Below the pieces are notes generated by a model. It made no database searches. It saw nothing but the letters and a program-made list of their open reading frames with translations, and had not been told where the DNA came from. 64,000 nucleotides of DNA from Acanthochlamys bracteata (lineage: Eukaryota > Streptophyta > Magnoliopsida > Pandanales > Velloziaceae): NCBI GenBank assembly GCA_019914995.1, contig CM034129.1, positions 6,027,725 to 6,091,724 on the forward strand. The letters run 5' to 3'. Positions 1 through 11,495 of this stretch are shown piece after piece. Position 1 is the stretch's first letter. Every line of letters begins with the position of its first letter. The position numbers were made by a program, and so were the translations under genes.

Positions 1-2192
1 TACTTTCGAGATTGCTCATGCTCTCTTATTATCCTATTATGTATCTCAAACTTTTTGAATAGAAGCAATTCTTACTTTAGTTAATCTTATCAATATCACT
101 TTATTATCTGCCAAGACTCTTCATGAGAGTCTTTTCTTAATTCCTCCTGACTATAGCATATTTCACACTTTTATATGTACTTGTTTTATTCTTTTTTTTC
201 GGACTGAGCGCACGAAACTATCTGCTACTTCAGCTAATTGTGTCCTTCTTGGCATTAGTTTTGAGCATAAAAGATGTCGTTGTTATGATCCTTTGGCTCG
301 TCGTGTTCGTATTTCCCGATATGTCATATTTCTTAAAAATATATTTTATTTTTTAAAATCTCCTAACGTCGAATTTTTAATATCACCAGACACATATTTC
401 TACACCATCTACTCAGTATTCTAATCACTTCATTGATCCAACTCTTTTATTTTTTTCTAATAGTACAGTCTCTTCTATAATAGTTCTCACGATAGTACAT
501 TAGGATCCTCCATATTCTTTCCCTACTTCGAATTCACTATCTTCACCTTTATCACAATCCTCATATCCAACTGAACCACCACATACTCGTTAGTCACAAT
601 GAATTCACAGACCACATAATCGGTTTGCCCCAAATTATTCTGGTCCACCAAATATGTTCGAGTTTGCCACATGTCCTCTTATCCTCTACAATTTTATTCT
701 TTTCTTACTTGTATACATACTACTCCAGAGCCCAATTCTTATCAAGAAACAATTTAGTATCCTGATTGGCAGAAGGCTATAGTAGTGGAGTTTTATACTT
801 TTCAGGAGACATGTACTCGTAATGTTGTCCTACTTCATGGAGCTTAGACTATTAGTTGTAAATAGGTTTTCAAAATCAAATATAAATCCGACGGATCTAT
901 TGAGCGGCATAAGACTCGTCTTGTTGCTCGAAGATTTATTCAAAAGAATAGAATTGATTATGATGAGACATTTGCTCTTGTAGCTCAGATGACCATAGTT
1001 CGTACTTAGTTGTTGTTGTTGCTGCAGTACGTCGGTGAGTTTTTTATCAGATGGACATGAAAAAATATATTTCTTCATGGTACTTTATCCGAGATTGTTT
1101 ATATGCAGCATCCTTCATGTCTCTCTATACTGTAAGGCTATATATGTCGGCTCCGTCGTGATACTTATAGACTCAAATAGGCTTTTAGAACTTCTTTTGA
1201 GTGTTCTAAATGAGCCATTACAAAAGCATACTTTTAGCAGAGTTATCAAAATCACTCCTTATTTGTACGGTCTTCACCCAAGAGGACAGTATTTCTATTG
1301 TTATATGTAGATGATACTATTATAACAAGAGATTCGGTAGGAATAACAGCAACTCAAAGATATTTTCGTCAGGAATTTCAAATTAAATTTCTTGGTCACT
1401 TACGTTATTTTCTTGTATTGTACATTGCTTAGGATGATAGAGATATTCTTATTTCTTAACAAAAATATGCCTCAGATATTATAAGATCATCAGATATATC
1501 GGATAGTAAGACAGTTGAGACTCCTATGCAGCTTCATGTTAAGCTTCGTCCCACTGGCGGTGAGACTCTCCCAGATCTTAGTCGGTACAGACAATTAGTT
1601 GGTCAGCCTGTATATCTTTGTTTAACGAGGCCAGATATTTCTCATACAATTAGTATTGTCAGTCAGTTTGTTTCTGTACCTCGATCAATACATTATTGTG
1701 CTTTATTTCGAATTCTCAAATATCTTTAAGATACGATTACTCGCTCACTTTTTATATCTTCTATGTCAAATTTGAAGCTTAGGTACTTTTCAGATGCAAA
1801 TTGGGCAGGTGATCCAACCACCAGAAGATCTAATACAGTTTTTTACAAAAGCAGAGTATAGATCTATAGCTGTTATTACTAGAGATATTATTTGTGTGCG
1901 TAAATTGCTATCCGATATGAGTATTACACTTACAAGATCTACATTTTTATACTGTGACAATCGAAGTTCTATTCAGATTACGAGCAATCCAGTTTTTCAT
2001 AAACGAACGAAATATATTGAGATTGATTGTCATTTTGTTCGTGAATATTTTCTATGAGGCACTATTTTCTTACCACGTGTAACTTCTACTGATCAACTGG
2101 CAGATTTTTTACAAAAGCACACACCACATCGAGATTTCAGATATTATTGATTTAACTCATGTTACTTGATCCTACATGAGTTTGAGGGGGCG
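1..2192 (+). mobile_element. Ty1/copia retrotransposon remnant (integrase end, reverse transcriptase, RNase H)
   Basis: Broken reading frames give copia polyprotein pieces in the right order. At about 190-340 the integrase C-terminal region reads RTERTKLS, then CVLLGI and CRCYDPLARRVRISR. At about 900-1010 the start of reverse transcriptase reads DYDETFALVAQMT. At 1526-1729 comes the RT/RNase H junction with SRYRQLVGQPVYLCLTRPDI, and at about 1780-2140 the RNase H end with YFSDANWAGD and a KYIEIDCHFVRE-like segment. The order integrase before reverse transcriptase identifies Ty1/copia. Many stops and frameshifts make it non-functional. The gag, protease and 5' LTR would lie left of the window. 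Confidence 0.85.
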
Positions 2193-2400
2193 TGTTAGAT
2201 TATGTGGACTTATATATATGGCAATCTTATCTTGGCTCGTTTAGTATTAATTTAGTCTCATATTGATTATATTTACTAGTTAGACTTTTTTGGTTAGCTA
2301 TATATATGTAGTTATTGAATTTAAAATAATTATCAACTACTATCATCAATTTATCATATTTTTTTGTCTCAATTCGTTTCAAACCTAAAACTCATTTTAG
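2181..2400 (+). repeat. Polypurine tract and 3' LTR start of the copia remnant
   Basis: TTTGAGGGGGCG at 2181-2192 is a polypurine tract directly after the RNase H end. The LTR begins with TGTTAGATTATG at 2193. The LTR end could not be fixed because no second copy is in the window; the 2400 boundary is a guess. Confidence 0.55.
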
Positions 2401-2908
2401 GACAAGTCGGGTTCAACTTGACTAGCAAGCTAGTTTGTTTCAAATCAGGCACAATCAACAAGAACTAATAGTTACAAAAGATGCCACCTCGATCGTGAAA
2501 GACGATCAGTAAGACTGTGATTTGTGTGTCGTAGATCGATTAAAGATTCTGTAATTGTGGCGAGTGATTATGCAAGATTGCAGAGATGGGAAGGAAGCAC
2601 TAGCGAGGAGATGTGACGGCTGTAGAGAAGTGTAGATCTAGAAAGGCACACAGTAGATCCAGCAATGGTAGGAGGCGACACAAGGATCGAGCGCGAGTCC
2701 TGTAGATCGCGACTAGGTTAGCGGCATTGAAGTAGAAGCAGCAAAATAGGCTCAGGACGCGAGCATGGGGGAGAACGCGGCAATTGACTTAGTCAACGCG
2801 TATGGTGATAGGCTGCATGTGATAATGAGCTTTATTTGTACCTAGTTTTTCTTAGCTCTTGTGTGACTATAATTTTGACGACTATCTAATGGTTACTGTG
2901 TGTGAGAC
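2401..2908. other. Intergenic stretch, no gene seen
   Basis: This holds a purine-rich, less AT-biased block (about 2520-2800) with repeated GTAGATC motifs. It may be leader sequence of an older retroelement into which the gypsy element inserted. No open frame of interest was found. Confidence 0.3.
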
Positions 2909-3418
2909 TGTTACACATCCCATCTCAAATAGTATGACAAGACCTAGAAGAATTAGACAGACCAGAAATAAAAGGTATGCCAATTGCCTTGGATGCAAGT
3001 AAATGGACAGAGCACTGCACCCTGGTGTTATTGAGAAGTATCCAGTGGAGTTTTTTATGTTAACTTAAACATATCACATGGTTAAGTGGACTTATTGATA
3101 GAGTTCGAGAAGGAGAAGAGTTCATAGAAGACACTAAGACAGCGGATGTCAACTTATCTAGTTTTGAGATTTTCTTGTTGAAGAGTTATAGTACTAATGT
3201 AATTAGGATTCTTTACTATGAGTATTTTAGTTTGTTAAGACTCTAACTGGCATTGATAGAGCAGCAGAGTCTATTTATAGGTGTGTGCCACTTACAGTTA
3301 CAGAAAGTTTATTATATTCTTAATCTTCAATCTCCAAATTCTACTGTATTCTCGTCTTGTTCAATCTTCTTTTCCACTGGTTTGTCTCTCTTCTTGTCTT
3401 ATTTCTTGAATTGTATCA
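2909..3418 (+). repeat. 5' LTR of the gypsy element
   Basis: This 510 bp sequence starts TGTTACACATC and ends TTGTATCA. It matches 10359-10870 along its whole length with scattered substitutions and small indels, so insertion is not very recent. Confidence 0.93.
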
Positions 3419-3435
3419 ATTGGTATCAAAGCCAA
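3419..3435 (+). promoter_or_regulatory. Primer binding site, initiator tRNA-Met type
   Basis: ATTGGTATCAAAGCC directly follows the 5' LTR. It is one base from the TGGTATCAGAGCC form typical of elements primed by plant initiator tRNA-Met. Confidence 0.8.
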
Positions 3436-3442
3436 CGACCCT

Positions 3443-4576
3443 ATGGATCCTTCTACGTCCGTGAGACACGGATCTCCACAATCGTCGGCTTCTACACCAT
3501 CAGTAGATGCAGGAAATTTTTTGCAGCAACCATTAACGCCAATTTCTACTGTTCGGAGCCCAAGAGAAGTTAACTGGCAAGAACAATACCTTACATTGAC
3601 GGCTACCTTCATAATGGTGCTTGCTCAGTTGAATGAAGACAGAGCAGAGATGCGTCAACTTATGAAAGAGTTGGTGCGAACCCGCAATGAAACCTTAGAC
3701 CAAACAACAACAACAAAACAACTACTCCCACGCTTACCCTCCCACCTTATCCACCACAACCACCAATTCTTCCAACAACCACTTCCACATCTGACCAACC
3801 AACCACCCACAATAATGTATTCAACCAAACCTCCAGCCAGCCCATACTTTCTATTAATCATTTACCTCCGTTACATAACAATCCCACCAAAACCATAAGG
3901 AATCCTTCCAAACAGTCCCCTTTGTTGCCTGTTCCCCCAAGACAGGAGCCAACAACACCAGGGGCTGGTGATTCAGAGTTTCATAATGACTTCAAAAACT
4001 TCAACCAACCCAACATCCATACCGCAGCACAAAGAGGCTACTCCATCGCTCCTCACAACATCTTCCAACCCATAATCACCTAAGCTTTCCAGACTACCAG
4101 CCCTACAACCACCGAGACCACCACAAGTTTCCTAATTTTGATGGATCTTATGTCAATGAATGGATATATTCAGCAGACATGTATTTTAAATATTATAGGA
4201 CAGCACCAGAAGACCGCATCTTTATTGCTGCTATGTATTTTCAAGACGAAGCCAATATGTGGTACCAAAATTTCAAAAGAGATAGGCCTCACCACTCTTT
4301 GGATGAATTAAAGGAAGCCTTGGTACAACGGCCTTCGGACATCCAAGCTTCGCTTTAAAACAACTTGTACAAACTGGTTCTGTGCTAGAGTATCAAGTTG
4401 CTTTTGAAGACTTAAGGGCACGACTACCTTGTGCTTCAAAGGTTGATCTTATAGGAAATTTTTGTAGAGGATTGACAAAAAGAATATCTCTAGATGTGAT
4501 TGCTGGTCAGCCTACAACTCTGCAAGAAGCTTATAAATTGGCTGGGATCTTTGAGCAAAAAGCCACCTTAAGTTAG
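3443..4576 (+). pseudogene. gypsy gag remnant
   Basis: The frame starts at ATG 3443 (MDPSTSVRHGSPQS) right after the PBS and is open to 3898, with low-complexity P/T/Q-rich sequence following. The capsid-like core appears in other frames. DGSYVNEWIYSADMYF and YFQDEANMWYQNFKRD lie at about 4140-4290, and a retrotransposon-gag-like segment lies at 4382-4576. At about 4775-4825 CFYCDEKYERGHRC resembles a zinc knuckle (Cx2C...H...C). At least three frame breaks separate these parts. Confidence 0.75.
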
Positions 4577-4879
4577 CAGACTGCTAGGACAGGGAAGTTT
4601 CAACCTACTCGTGCACAATTTCCTTAGTATACCTCTATCATTACTCAGTTTTCCAGTGCTTCCTCTCCAGGAGCAACTAGAGAGGATTCTCGATTACCGT
4701 CTGCCAGTGTGACACCAAGTCGATCCTCAAGTCTTTCTGTTTCCCAAATTAATGCTCGACGAGCTCAATGACTTTGTTTCTACTGTGATGAAAAATATGA
4801 AAGAGGCCATAGATGTGCCTCAAAATTATATGCTATTACGGTACATGAGGATGCTGGTAGTGAGGAGGAGCTAGATTAC

Positions 4880-5400
4880 CATGACGAGGTCAGCAACATC
4901 AATGACAATGCAATATTATCACTTAGCGCAATCTACGGCCTTGTCGGACCACAAACTATACGAGTTGTAGGTAAAATCAAGAAAAAGGAGATTTTCATAC
5001 TAATTGATTTGGGGAGCACACATAACTTTATCTCTTCCCATTTGGCTAAGCATCTTCAACTCATCTATACAAAGGTGAGAACACTCAAGGTTGAGCTGGC
5101 GGATGGCAGTCCACACTCCATTGAGGTGATGTACAATCAAATTCCTCTTTCAATTCAAGGAGTTCACTTGCAGGTGGATGCGTATCTTTTCCCACTTGGA
5201 GGAATGGATTTAATCCTTGATATACAATGGCTTGAAAGTTTAGGACCGGTTATTTCTAATCGGAAAACATCAGAAATGAGTTTTTCTTTATCTGGCCAAG
5301 AGGTTATCCTTCAATTTATAAGGGAAGGCGGAGTGTCCCGACTAACCAGCCTGAGCCATTCATCCACGCTCTGTTCAGTACGTCTCATCCCTGCAGCTGA
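4880..5400 (+). pseudogene. gypsy aspartic protease remnant
   Basis: The frame FILIDLGSTHNFIS at about 4990-5030 is the retropepsin active-site region. The usual D-S/T-G reads D-L-G because codon 5009-5011 is TTG. Downstream, DAYLFPLGGMDLILDIQWL matches the second half of gypsy proteases. The Ser/Thr to Leu change next to the catalytic Asp would be expected to inactivate it. Confidence 0.8.
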
Positions 5401-6760
5401 ATCTACTACATCTAGCACTTCACTTCCAGTAGATATACAACAATTGCTAAACCAGAATGCCTCCATCTTTCGGCCAATACTTGGACTACCCCCTCAGAGA
5501 TCTCTGGATCATGGCATACCACTCATTCCGGGTTCTACACCTGCCAATGTAAGACTTTATCGGTACCCCTATATCCAAAAGACGGAGATTGAGAGAGCGG
5601 TCAAGGAGATGCTTGAACAAGGTATCATTAAACCAAGTACGTCTACTTTTTCTTCTCCTGTTCTTTTAGTTAAAAAGAAAGATGGTACTTAGCAATTTTG
5701 TGTTGACTATAGAGCTTTGAGCACTATCACTATTAAGGACAAGTTCCCAATTCCAGTCATTGATGAACTGCTGGATGAACTACATGGTGCTAGATATTTT
5801 TCCAAATTAGACTTAAAATCAGGATACCATCAAATTAGAGTAAAAGCTTAAGACACCCATAAAACAGCTTTCCGTACTCATGACGGACATTATGAATTTT
5901 TAGTAATGCCATTTGGTCTTACAAATGCACCTGCTACGTTTCAAGCCGTGATGAATGATGTGTTTAGACCATTCTTGAGAAGGTTTGTACTTGTGTTCTT
6001 TGATGACATACTAGTATATAGCGACTCCTGGCAAGAGCACTTAACACATCTAGCTAAAGTGTTATCAGTCTTACAAAAGCATAAATTGTATGCAAATATG
6101 TCCAAGTGTCAATTCGGTTGCAGAACATTGGAATACTTAGGACATATTGTTTCAGACAAAGGTATTTCAATAGACCCTGCAAAAATCAAGGCTATGGTTG
6201 AATGGCCCATTCCTGCTTCACAGTCAGCCTTAAGGGGATTTTTGGGACTGACGGAGTATTATCGAAAATTCGTAAAGGGTTATGGACAGATTGCAGCACC
6301 CTTAACATCCTTACTGAAGCAAGACAAATTTCACTGGACTGCTGAAGCGGAGGAAGCCTTTCAGCTGCTTAAGACTGCCATGGCAAAAACACCTGTACTA
6401 GTTGCTCCAGATTTTTCTAAGCAATTTGTAGTGGAAACAGACGCTTCCAGTAGGGGTTTGGGTGCGGTTCTTTCACAAAACAATCGGCCTATTGCTTTCT
6501 TTAGCAAAGCATTGTCATCCACTACAGTTGCAACATCCACCTACGAGAACTTTTAGCTCTTGTCCTTGCAGCTCAAAAATAGAGGCCTTACTTACTGGGA
6601 AATTGTTTTGTTATCAAGACAGACCATCTTAATCTTAAGTATTTATTGGAGCAAAGACTAAGTTCACCTACACAACATAAATAGCTACTCAAATTAATGG
6701 GTTATGATTACCAAATACTTTACAGAGCCGGAAAGGAAGACATTGTTGCTGATGCCTTGT
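5400..6760 (+). pseudogene. gypsy reverse transcriptase and RNase H remnant
   Basis: RT blocks appear in order: [65 protein letters not shown] and the catalytic [10 protein letters not shown] at about 5995-6020. The RT-RNase H connection [16 protein letters not shown] and RNase [16 protein letters not shown] follow. In-frame stops are TAG 5690-5692, TAA at about 5848-5850, TAG 6580-6582 and TAG 6682-6684. A frameshift lies near 6550. The catalytic motif survives, so inactivation is by stops and frame loss. Confidence 0.92.
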
Positions 6761-7563
6761 CCAGATGCCATTTAGCTTCTTGTGCAGCTATCTCCACCTT
6801 GCAATCATCCTTTTGGAATGATTTACGACAATGTCTACAAAAGGATCAAACTGTTCAACAGCACCTAGTTGAGTTAGAAGCTAATGCCGGCTCAGAATTC
6901 TCTATGGTTAATAGTTTTTTATTTTATAAAGGGCGTCCTTGGATTCCCGATGATCAAGCTCTACGTCGACAGATTTTATTCGACGCTCATAATTCAGCTG
7001 CTGGAGGATATGGGGGTCAGTTCAGAACATTCAAACGTATTGCTTCCCAATTTGTTTGGCCTGGGTTATCTAAAAACGTTCAACGCTACATAAAGAATTG
7101 TGTGACATGTGCTCGTGCAAAATCACAAACTTTGAAACCTGCTGGTTTGCTACAACCATTAGCTATTCCAGAGACAGTATGGTCTGACATTTCTATGGAT
7201 TTTATTGAGGGACTGCCTCCCTCTGAAGGACGAGATGTGATTTTGGTGGTAGTGGATCGTTTATCTAAATATGCACATTTCATTGCTCTACGACATCCTT
7301 ACACTTCTGCTCAGATTGTAGCTAGTTTTGCCAAAGAAATTATTCGCTTGCATGGGTGCCCAACTTCAATTGTTTCTGATCGTGACTCGGTGTTTCTAAG
7401 CTCTTTCTGGCAAGAATTGAACAAGTTGCAAGGGACTACTCTACACCTAAGCACCGCTTATCACCCCAAACTGATGGACAGTCGGAGGTGGTTAATAGGG
7501 GCCTTGAAGCTTACCTAAGATGTTTTGTGGGTGATCACCCTAGGCAGTGGATGAAATGGCTTC
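6760..7563 (+). pseudogene. gypsy integrase remnant, first part
   Basis: The N-terminal zinc-binding region has the first His (DAHNSAAGG) and the Cys pair (CVTC), but the second His, normally in GGH, is Tyr (GGYGG). The core shows the first two acidic residues, in MDFIEGLP and [13 protein letters not shown]. The third, in a GQSE segment near 7480, is only reachable after a one-base deletion in a C-run near 7465. The domain is cut at 7563 by the nested LTR and resumes at 9785. Confidence 0.88.
7559..7563. repeat. Target site duplication, left copy (GCTTC)
   Basis: GCTTC here and at 9780-9784 flank the 2216 bp insertion exactly. Removing the insertion and one copy rejoins the integrase sequence. 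Confidence 0.93.
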
Positions 7564-8326
7564 TGTTGGAATTCCAAGATTGATTTTGATGATAACAATA
7601 ATTAAGAATTATAGTTTATGGATTAGGGTGAACTAATGATTGGAATCAAGTTCTGCAGAAATTCATAAAACAGATCTATCCCACACAGAACAGAGAATCT
7701 CTCAGCCACCAAACAGCCAGCTGTCTAATTGCTGCTACATGGATATCGCGAATAGAGAAGAGCAGAAAAACAGAGTATCGCCAACATAGATGAACAGAAA
7801 ACAGAGGACTCAATAGCCGGTTACTTCGCTGCTATTTCGCTGCTGCTTGCTGGACAGAGAAGAATCAGAAAATCGTGATAATCATTCACTCTTCAGAAGT
7901 AATTTCAAGCATGATGCCGATTCCAATTGAACTTCAACTTTCCATCAGAGACATGCCAACATGCACACTATAAGATTGACAGAATAGCACATCAAATGAT
8001 GATCAATATAAATTTGGAAAAATCATGGAATGATAGATGAAAATTCAGTGAACAGAGAGCAGAATCGGTCATTGATGAAACAACTTTTCAGATGTAATTC
8101 AATCAAGAATTCGTCATCCATTTGAAGCAAAAATCTTGAGGACTTATTGAGGAACATATCAGCTACAAGTTCATATCAAGAATTATGAAAAATCACAACA
8201 AGAGAAGACAAAGAACATAGTGCAAAGCATCATCAGAATCATGTCTTGCTGATAATGCAGAAATGCTTCAACATGCAGAATCCGATTTTCCTCCAGAAGA
8301 AATCACGAATTTAATTACAAGAGGAC

Positions 8327-8442
8327 AGCACACGGGACAGAGGATGCCACAGCCACATCACAGTCAGCTGGGCGACTGCTCGAAGCGGGACAGAGAACAG
8401 CATACGGGACAGAGGATGCCACAGCCATATAACAGCCAACTG
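8327..8442 (+). repeat. Direct repeat inside the solo LTR, period 72 bp
   Basis: Two 44 bp copies (8327-8370 and 8399-8442) share ACGGGACAGAGGATGCCACA. A shorter third relative (GGGACAGAGG) occurs near 8460. This lies upstream of the TATA motif and could be an upstream promoter repeat of the LTR (inference). Confidence 0.8.
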
Positions 8443-8990
8443 CTAAGCTACTCATCGGCGGGACAGAGGGGCAAAGATACGGGACGAGGATGCAATAACC
8501 ACATTACTGATCACCGTTTAGCTATCAAGTATAAGTAGACTTTTTCATTTTGGACAGACCCATATGTTCAGCGGCAACGAAATTTTTCTTACCTCTAAAA
8601 ATCACCTGCACTCACAACGGACTGAAGGACTTCAAACAGAAGATTCACAAGAGCTAAAATCATCTTCACTTTCATACAAAAGGAAAGCTCAATAATCAAG
8701 GGAAGAAAGCAGTCAAAGTCATTGATCAAGTAAAGCGAATAACTGCAGATTGCATTTATTATGGACATGCCGTTAGCAGCTTAGCTCACCGAGACTCAAA
8801 CAGAAGCTTAGCTAAATTAAGCTCTCAACCGTTGGCAGCAAATTCAAACCTCCTCAACGCATTTAATGCCATGAAGACTTTGTACAAACACAGCTGAAGA
8901 ACTACTGGACAACACCACTTCTTCTCTGACATGAAGAACCAAGCGCCAACAGCAACGTTCCTCAACGGCTCCTACACAGGAAAGATGTTC

Positions 8991-9000
8991 TATAAAAAGG
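8991..9000 (+). promoter_or_regulatory. TATA box of the solo LTR
   Basis: TATAAAAAGG lies about two thirds of the way through the LTR, as expected for the U3/R boundary of a long LTR. It is followed by a purine-rich leader. Confidence 0.6.
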
Positions 9001-9779
9001 AGTCACAGCAACGAGGAAACGTGGTGGAGAAATAGAGAAAAACAAGGAGAGAACATAAAGAAAACAGAAATAGAGAGAACCCAAACGAAAAAACAGAGAT
9101 ATACAAGAACTCTACCACTCTACACAAAAACTCCCACTGCCGGTCACCTTGACTACTCCATACAAACAAATCTTGCTGCAAATCATACTGAAGAAATCTC
9201 TCAGCAATCTCTCCGATCATCTCATCTGAATCACTGCTTAAACACTCAACATTCATGAGATAGATCCTGCACTCAATACTTGTTTATTTTCTTGTAACTT
9301 GTCACTGACAGTTTAAAGGTGGTGCTGCAGGCACCGGTAAAGGAAGCTCAGGTAGAGCTTGGTGTAAGCTTTTAGACCTTGTAATAGTGCTAGCAAATCA
9401 GCCAGGGGGACAGGCGTGTCCAGGAGGCTGGTAGGGGTTGTCTTGGCGAAGAAACCCGGTAGAGTATGTGTGCTTGGCGAAGCACTTCGCTCTAGGTGTA
9501 TTTGTAGCTTATTAAAGGTCTAGTGAAGCTTTGGCTTTGGTGATAAAGCGACCGTGGATGTAGGCAAAGGGATTTTGCCGAACCACGTTAAATACCCTGA
9601 GCACTACTCTTTGTTACTTACGCAAGAAACACACTAACTCTTACACATCTGCGGTTCTGACATTGACCGCACCGGTTGTTAGCTCTCTGCCAGTAGGATA
9701 ACAAACTTAACGAAAATTTTGATAGACTAACTCAATTCACCCCTCCCCTCTTGAGTTAATCTTGCAGGAATATCTAACA

Positions 9780-10358
9780 GCTTCATTGGGCATAATTTTC
9801 TTACAACACAAGTGTACATTCGTCTACCAACACAACTCCATTTGAGGCGGTGTATGGCAGACCGCCTCCCCACTAATTTCTTTTGCTGTAGGCCCGATTC
9901 GTTTTGATGAATTAGGTGTTCAGCTGAGGAAAAGGGATGAGATTCTACGTGACTTAAAGATTCATTTGTTGCGGGCACGATCTAGAATGAAGCTATATGC
10001 TGACAAACATCGCCGAGAACAGCAATTTGCTCCTGGTGATCAAGTATTTTTAAAACTTCAACCTTTCAAGCAGTCCTCAATAGCTTCACGCAAAGACCAT
10101 AAGCTTCGTTATCGTTTCTATGGGCCTTTCCAAATACTCGAACGTGTTAGTCCAGTAGCTTATCGATTAGCTCTTCCTCCTCAATCATGTATTCATTCCG
10201 TCTTTCATGTTTCTTAGTTGAAAGATGGCCGCTTCGTTCTACCGGAATTTTCTGCTGATTTGTCTACTTCCAATACCAGTACAGACGACTCAATTCCTGC
10301 TGTGTCTTCACCACACTTAGGCCTCGTGGACGAGTCCAGTCTTTATGGGGAGGGAAAT
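9780..10358 (+). pseudogene. gypsy integrase remnant, C-terminal part, and polypurine tract
   Basis: After the second GCTTC the integrase resumes with TTPFEAVYGRPPP (9830-9870), then RSRMKLYADKHRRE and the GPY/F module KLRYRFYGPFQILERVSPVA (about 10105-10165). HSVFHVS is followed by TAG 10215-10217, where the family usually has Gln. A Ser/Thr-rich tail follows and no chromodomain is visible. TATGGGGAGGGAAA at 10345-10358 is the polypurine tract before the 3' LTR. Confidence 0.88.
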
Positions 10359-10870
10359 GTTACACATCTCATCTCAAATAGTATGACAAGGCTTAGAAGA
10401 ATTAGACAGACCAGAAATACAAGGCATACCAATTGCCTTGGATGCAAGTAAATGGACAGAGCACTACACCCTGGTGTTACCGAGAAGTATCCAGTGGAGT
10501 TTTTTGATGTTAACTTAAACATATCACATGGTTAAGTGGACTTATTGATAGAGTTCGAGAAGGAGAAGAGTTCATGGAAGACACTAAGACAGCGGATGTC
10601 AACTTATCTAGTTTTGAGATTTTCTTGTTGAAGAGTTATAGTACTAATGTAATTAGGATTCTTTACTATGAGTATTTTAGTTTGTTAAGACTCTTGCTGG
10701 CATTAGTAGAGCAGCAGAGTCTATTTATATGTGTGTGCCACTTAGAGTTGGCAGGAAGTTTATTATATTCTTAGTCTTTAATCTCCAAATTCTACTGTAT
10801 TCTTATCTTGTTCAATCTTTTTTTCCACTGGGTTGTCTTCTCTTCTTATCTTATTTCTTGAATTGTATTA
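10359..10870 (+). repeat. 3' LTR of the gypsy element
   Basis: This 512 bp copy of the 5' LTR starts TGTTACACATC and ends TTGTATTA, with CA changed to TA at the terminus. Confidence 0.93.
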
Positions 10871-11495
10871 GAGAGACAGAGAATTTATTGTGTAATAGCA
10901 TTATATACAATAATGAGTGCGCTTGTAGTGAGTATTGTGTGGTTTATATGTGCTTGTGAGAATTTTCTTATAGTAGTTGTGGTTAAGTGTGGTTCTATCC
11001 TAGTAGAGTATTGGTTGTTATCAAAAGAGGAGTGCGGTGTGGTAATTCAATATTAGTAGTGATTTTTTCTTTATAAAGTCTATGAATTTTTCTCTAAAAT
11101 TGGCAACAGTTTTATATCACGTAAAATTGTCTACCTATTATCTTGTTTTTTCTTTAATTATCACATATTTCTCACAAGGTTCTTGATATATTCATTGTGC
11201 TTATCAGGAAGAGCTTTGTTTTGAAATTAATCCTAACTTATCCTATTCGTGACGAGTAATATCAGAGTTAAAATTCTTTATCAATAAAATACGACATGAA
11301 AAAAATGTGATAGTTGCAATCTATGCATCTGTGCTTGCTTTCCTCTAAAGCACACCGAAACTTAAATTTATGGAGAGCCAGTCTAGCAAGAACTAAGCTC
11401 TAGAAAGTAGTTCATAGGGACAGATGGAGCTTGAAGAAGTGGCAGTTCAAATTAGTTTGATGTGGTAACTTGTGAAATCAAGAGCTGGTTGGTGA
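10871..11495. other. Likely remnant of an older LTR that received the gypsy insertion
   Basis: No gene is seen. Sequence near 11250 (GACGAGTAATATCAGAG) resembles the end of a copia LTR followed by a degraded TGGTATCAGAG primer site. This suggests, weakly, that the gypsy element landed in an older LTR. Confidence 0.35.

Larger units (their letters stand above)
7564..9779 (+). mobile_element. Solo LTR (2216 bp) nested in the gypsy integrase
   Basis: It begins TGTTGGAATTCC and ends GGAATATCTAACA, imperfect inverted ends of the TG...CA type. It is flanked by a perfect 5 bp duplication. It carries no retroviral-type domain in any frame, has a plausible core promoter (TATAAAAAGG at 8991), and ends in a C-rich CAATTCACCCCTCCCC tract near 9733. 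The size and ends resemble the long LTRs of Sirevirus-type copia elements (from family knowledge; not searched). No second LTR or internal region is present, so recombination between two LTRs most likely left a solo LTR. Confidence 0.85.
2909..10870 (+). mobile_element. Ty3/gypsy LTR retrotransposon, complete in structure but dead, carrying a nested solo LTR
   Basis: The element runs from the 5' LTR (2909-3418) through PBS, gag, protease, RT, RNase H and integrase to a polypurine tract and the 3' LTR (10359-10870). Integrase after RT identifies Ty3/gypsy. The RT resembles the chromovirus side, but no chromodomain is evident after the integrase. The flanks are GAGAC on the left and GAGAG on the right, a 4/5 match for a 5 bp target duplication. 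Nonsense changes and frameshifts break every domain, and a 2216 bp foreign LTR interrupts the integrase. Confidence 0.93.

Noticed and set aside
830..1078. 82 aa minus-strand frame and similar frames opposite the retroelements
   Set aside because: Shadows of retroelement coding sequence on the other strand.
8327..8442. CRISPR-like or satellite array
   Set aside because: Only two copies with a 72 bp period inside a plant LTR; an internal LTR repeat.
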